DNA of 64,000 nucleotides from Klebsormidium nitens (Eukaryota > Streptophyta > Klebsormidiophyceae > Klebsormidiales > Klebsormidiaceae), in the NCBI GenBank assembly GCA_000708835.1, contig DF236994.1, positions 1-64,000 of the forward strand, written 5' to 3'. Below, in pieces: positions 63,745 to 64,000 of the stretch (positions are counted from its first letter, which is position 1; every line of letters begins with the position of its first letter). Below the pieces are notes generated by a model. The model was not told the DNA's origin. It searched no databases and saw only the letters and a program-made list of their open reading frames with translations. A program made the position numbers and the translations under genes.

Positions 63745-64000
63745 CTGTGCGTCCAATCAAAGTGGTCACTCCCAGCATAGACGCAAATCCATGAGGGATC
63801 ATGGAGAGGGAAAAGCAGAGACAGACAGCCGGCGCATACACAAGCCGATCTCAAGCTCGTTGGATGGACTGGTGTATCGGCTCTCAAGTCGCTTGAAAAT
63901 TGATCGCCAAACTCATCACACCTCCGAGTTACTTGAGAGTGTGGCAAAACTTCCGGTTTGATTACAACCCTCGATGCTCGTGACAAGGAGACGAACAAAC
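63745..64000 (-). other. presumed intron of the TOC64-like gene
   Basis: Sequence upstream of the acceptor at 63745. No further amidase exon can be recognised before the window edge. Confidence 0.5.

Overview
The window looks like nuclear DNA of a green-lineage eukaryote, most probably a streptophyte (charophyte) alga such as Klebsormidium. Genes are broken into many short exons with GT-AG introns. The gene set is plant-like: a PICKLE-type CHD remodeler, a BAH plus double-Agenet protein, an endosulfine with the plant-like YFDSADW site, and a TOC64-type amidase-TPR protein. The genus is an inference; no rRNA or organelle marker is present.

Layout. 722-1296 (+) is a TMEM230-like membrane protein. 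2163-21033 (-) is a 17-exon PICKLE/CHD3-type remodeler; its exons sum to 5538 nt, an exact multiple of three. 23308-29200 (+) is a BAH-Agenet chromatin protein, transcribed away from the remodeler across about 2.3 kb. 30739-31951 (-) is an endosulfine/ARPP19-family protein, divergent from SEC61 alpha at 32818-37180 (+). 38011-46344 is a young retroelement in the minus orientation, bounded by 1516-bp direct repeats. 47105-56502 (-) is a 12-exon secreted acetamidase/formamidase-family protein. 58031 to the right edge (-) is a TOC64/OEP64-like protein whose 5' part lies outside the window.

Two things stand out. First, the retroelement joins a Penelope-like reverse transcriptase, without a visible GIY-YIG nuclease, to a second long reading frame that encodes tandem CCCH zinc fingers, a coiled coil and an HNH-type nuclease motif. 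I do not know this combination from described Penelope-like elements.

Second, in four of the seven host genes the introns contain decaying tandem copies of their own exon-intron junctions: the splice site plus roughly 20-80 nt of the adjoining exon, at periods of about 80-210 bp. The array at the second exon of the amidase-family gene has four copies of a 79-bp unit, each carrying a former acceptor. Two perfect hairpins also sit on or near splice donors. This suggests a genome-specific mode of intron growth, with possible effects on splice-site choice.

Gene models were built by hand from conserved family sequence and splice consensus. Phases close exactly for the remodeler, SEC61 alpha, the amidase-family gene and the TOC64-like gene. 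The BAH-Agenet gene needs a one-base correction in a C homopolymer, and the endosulfine 3' end is uncertain.
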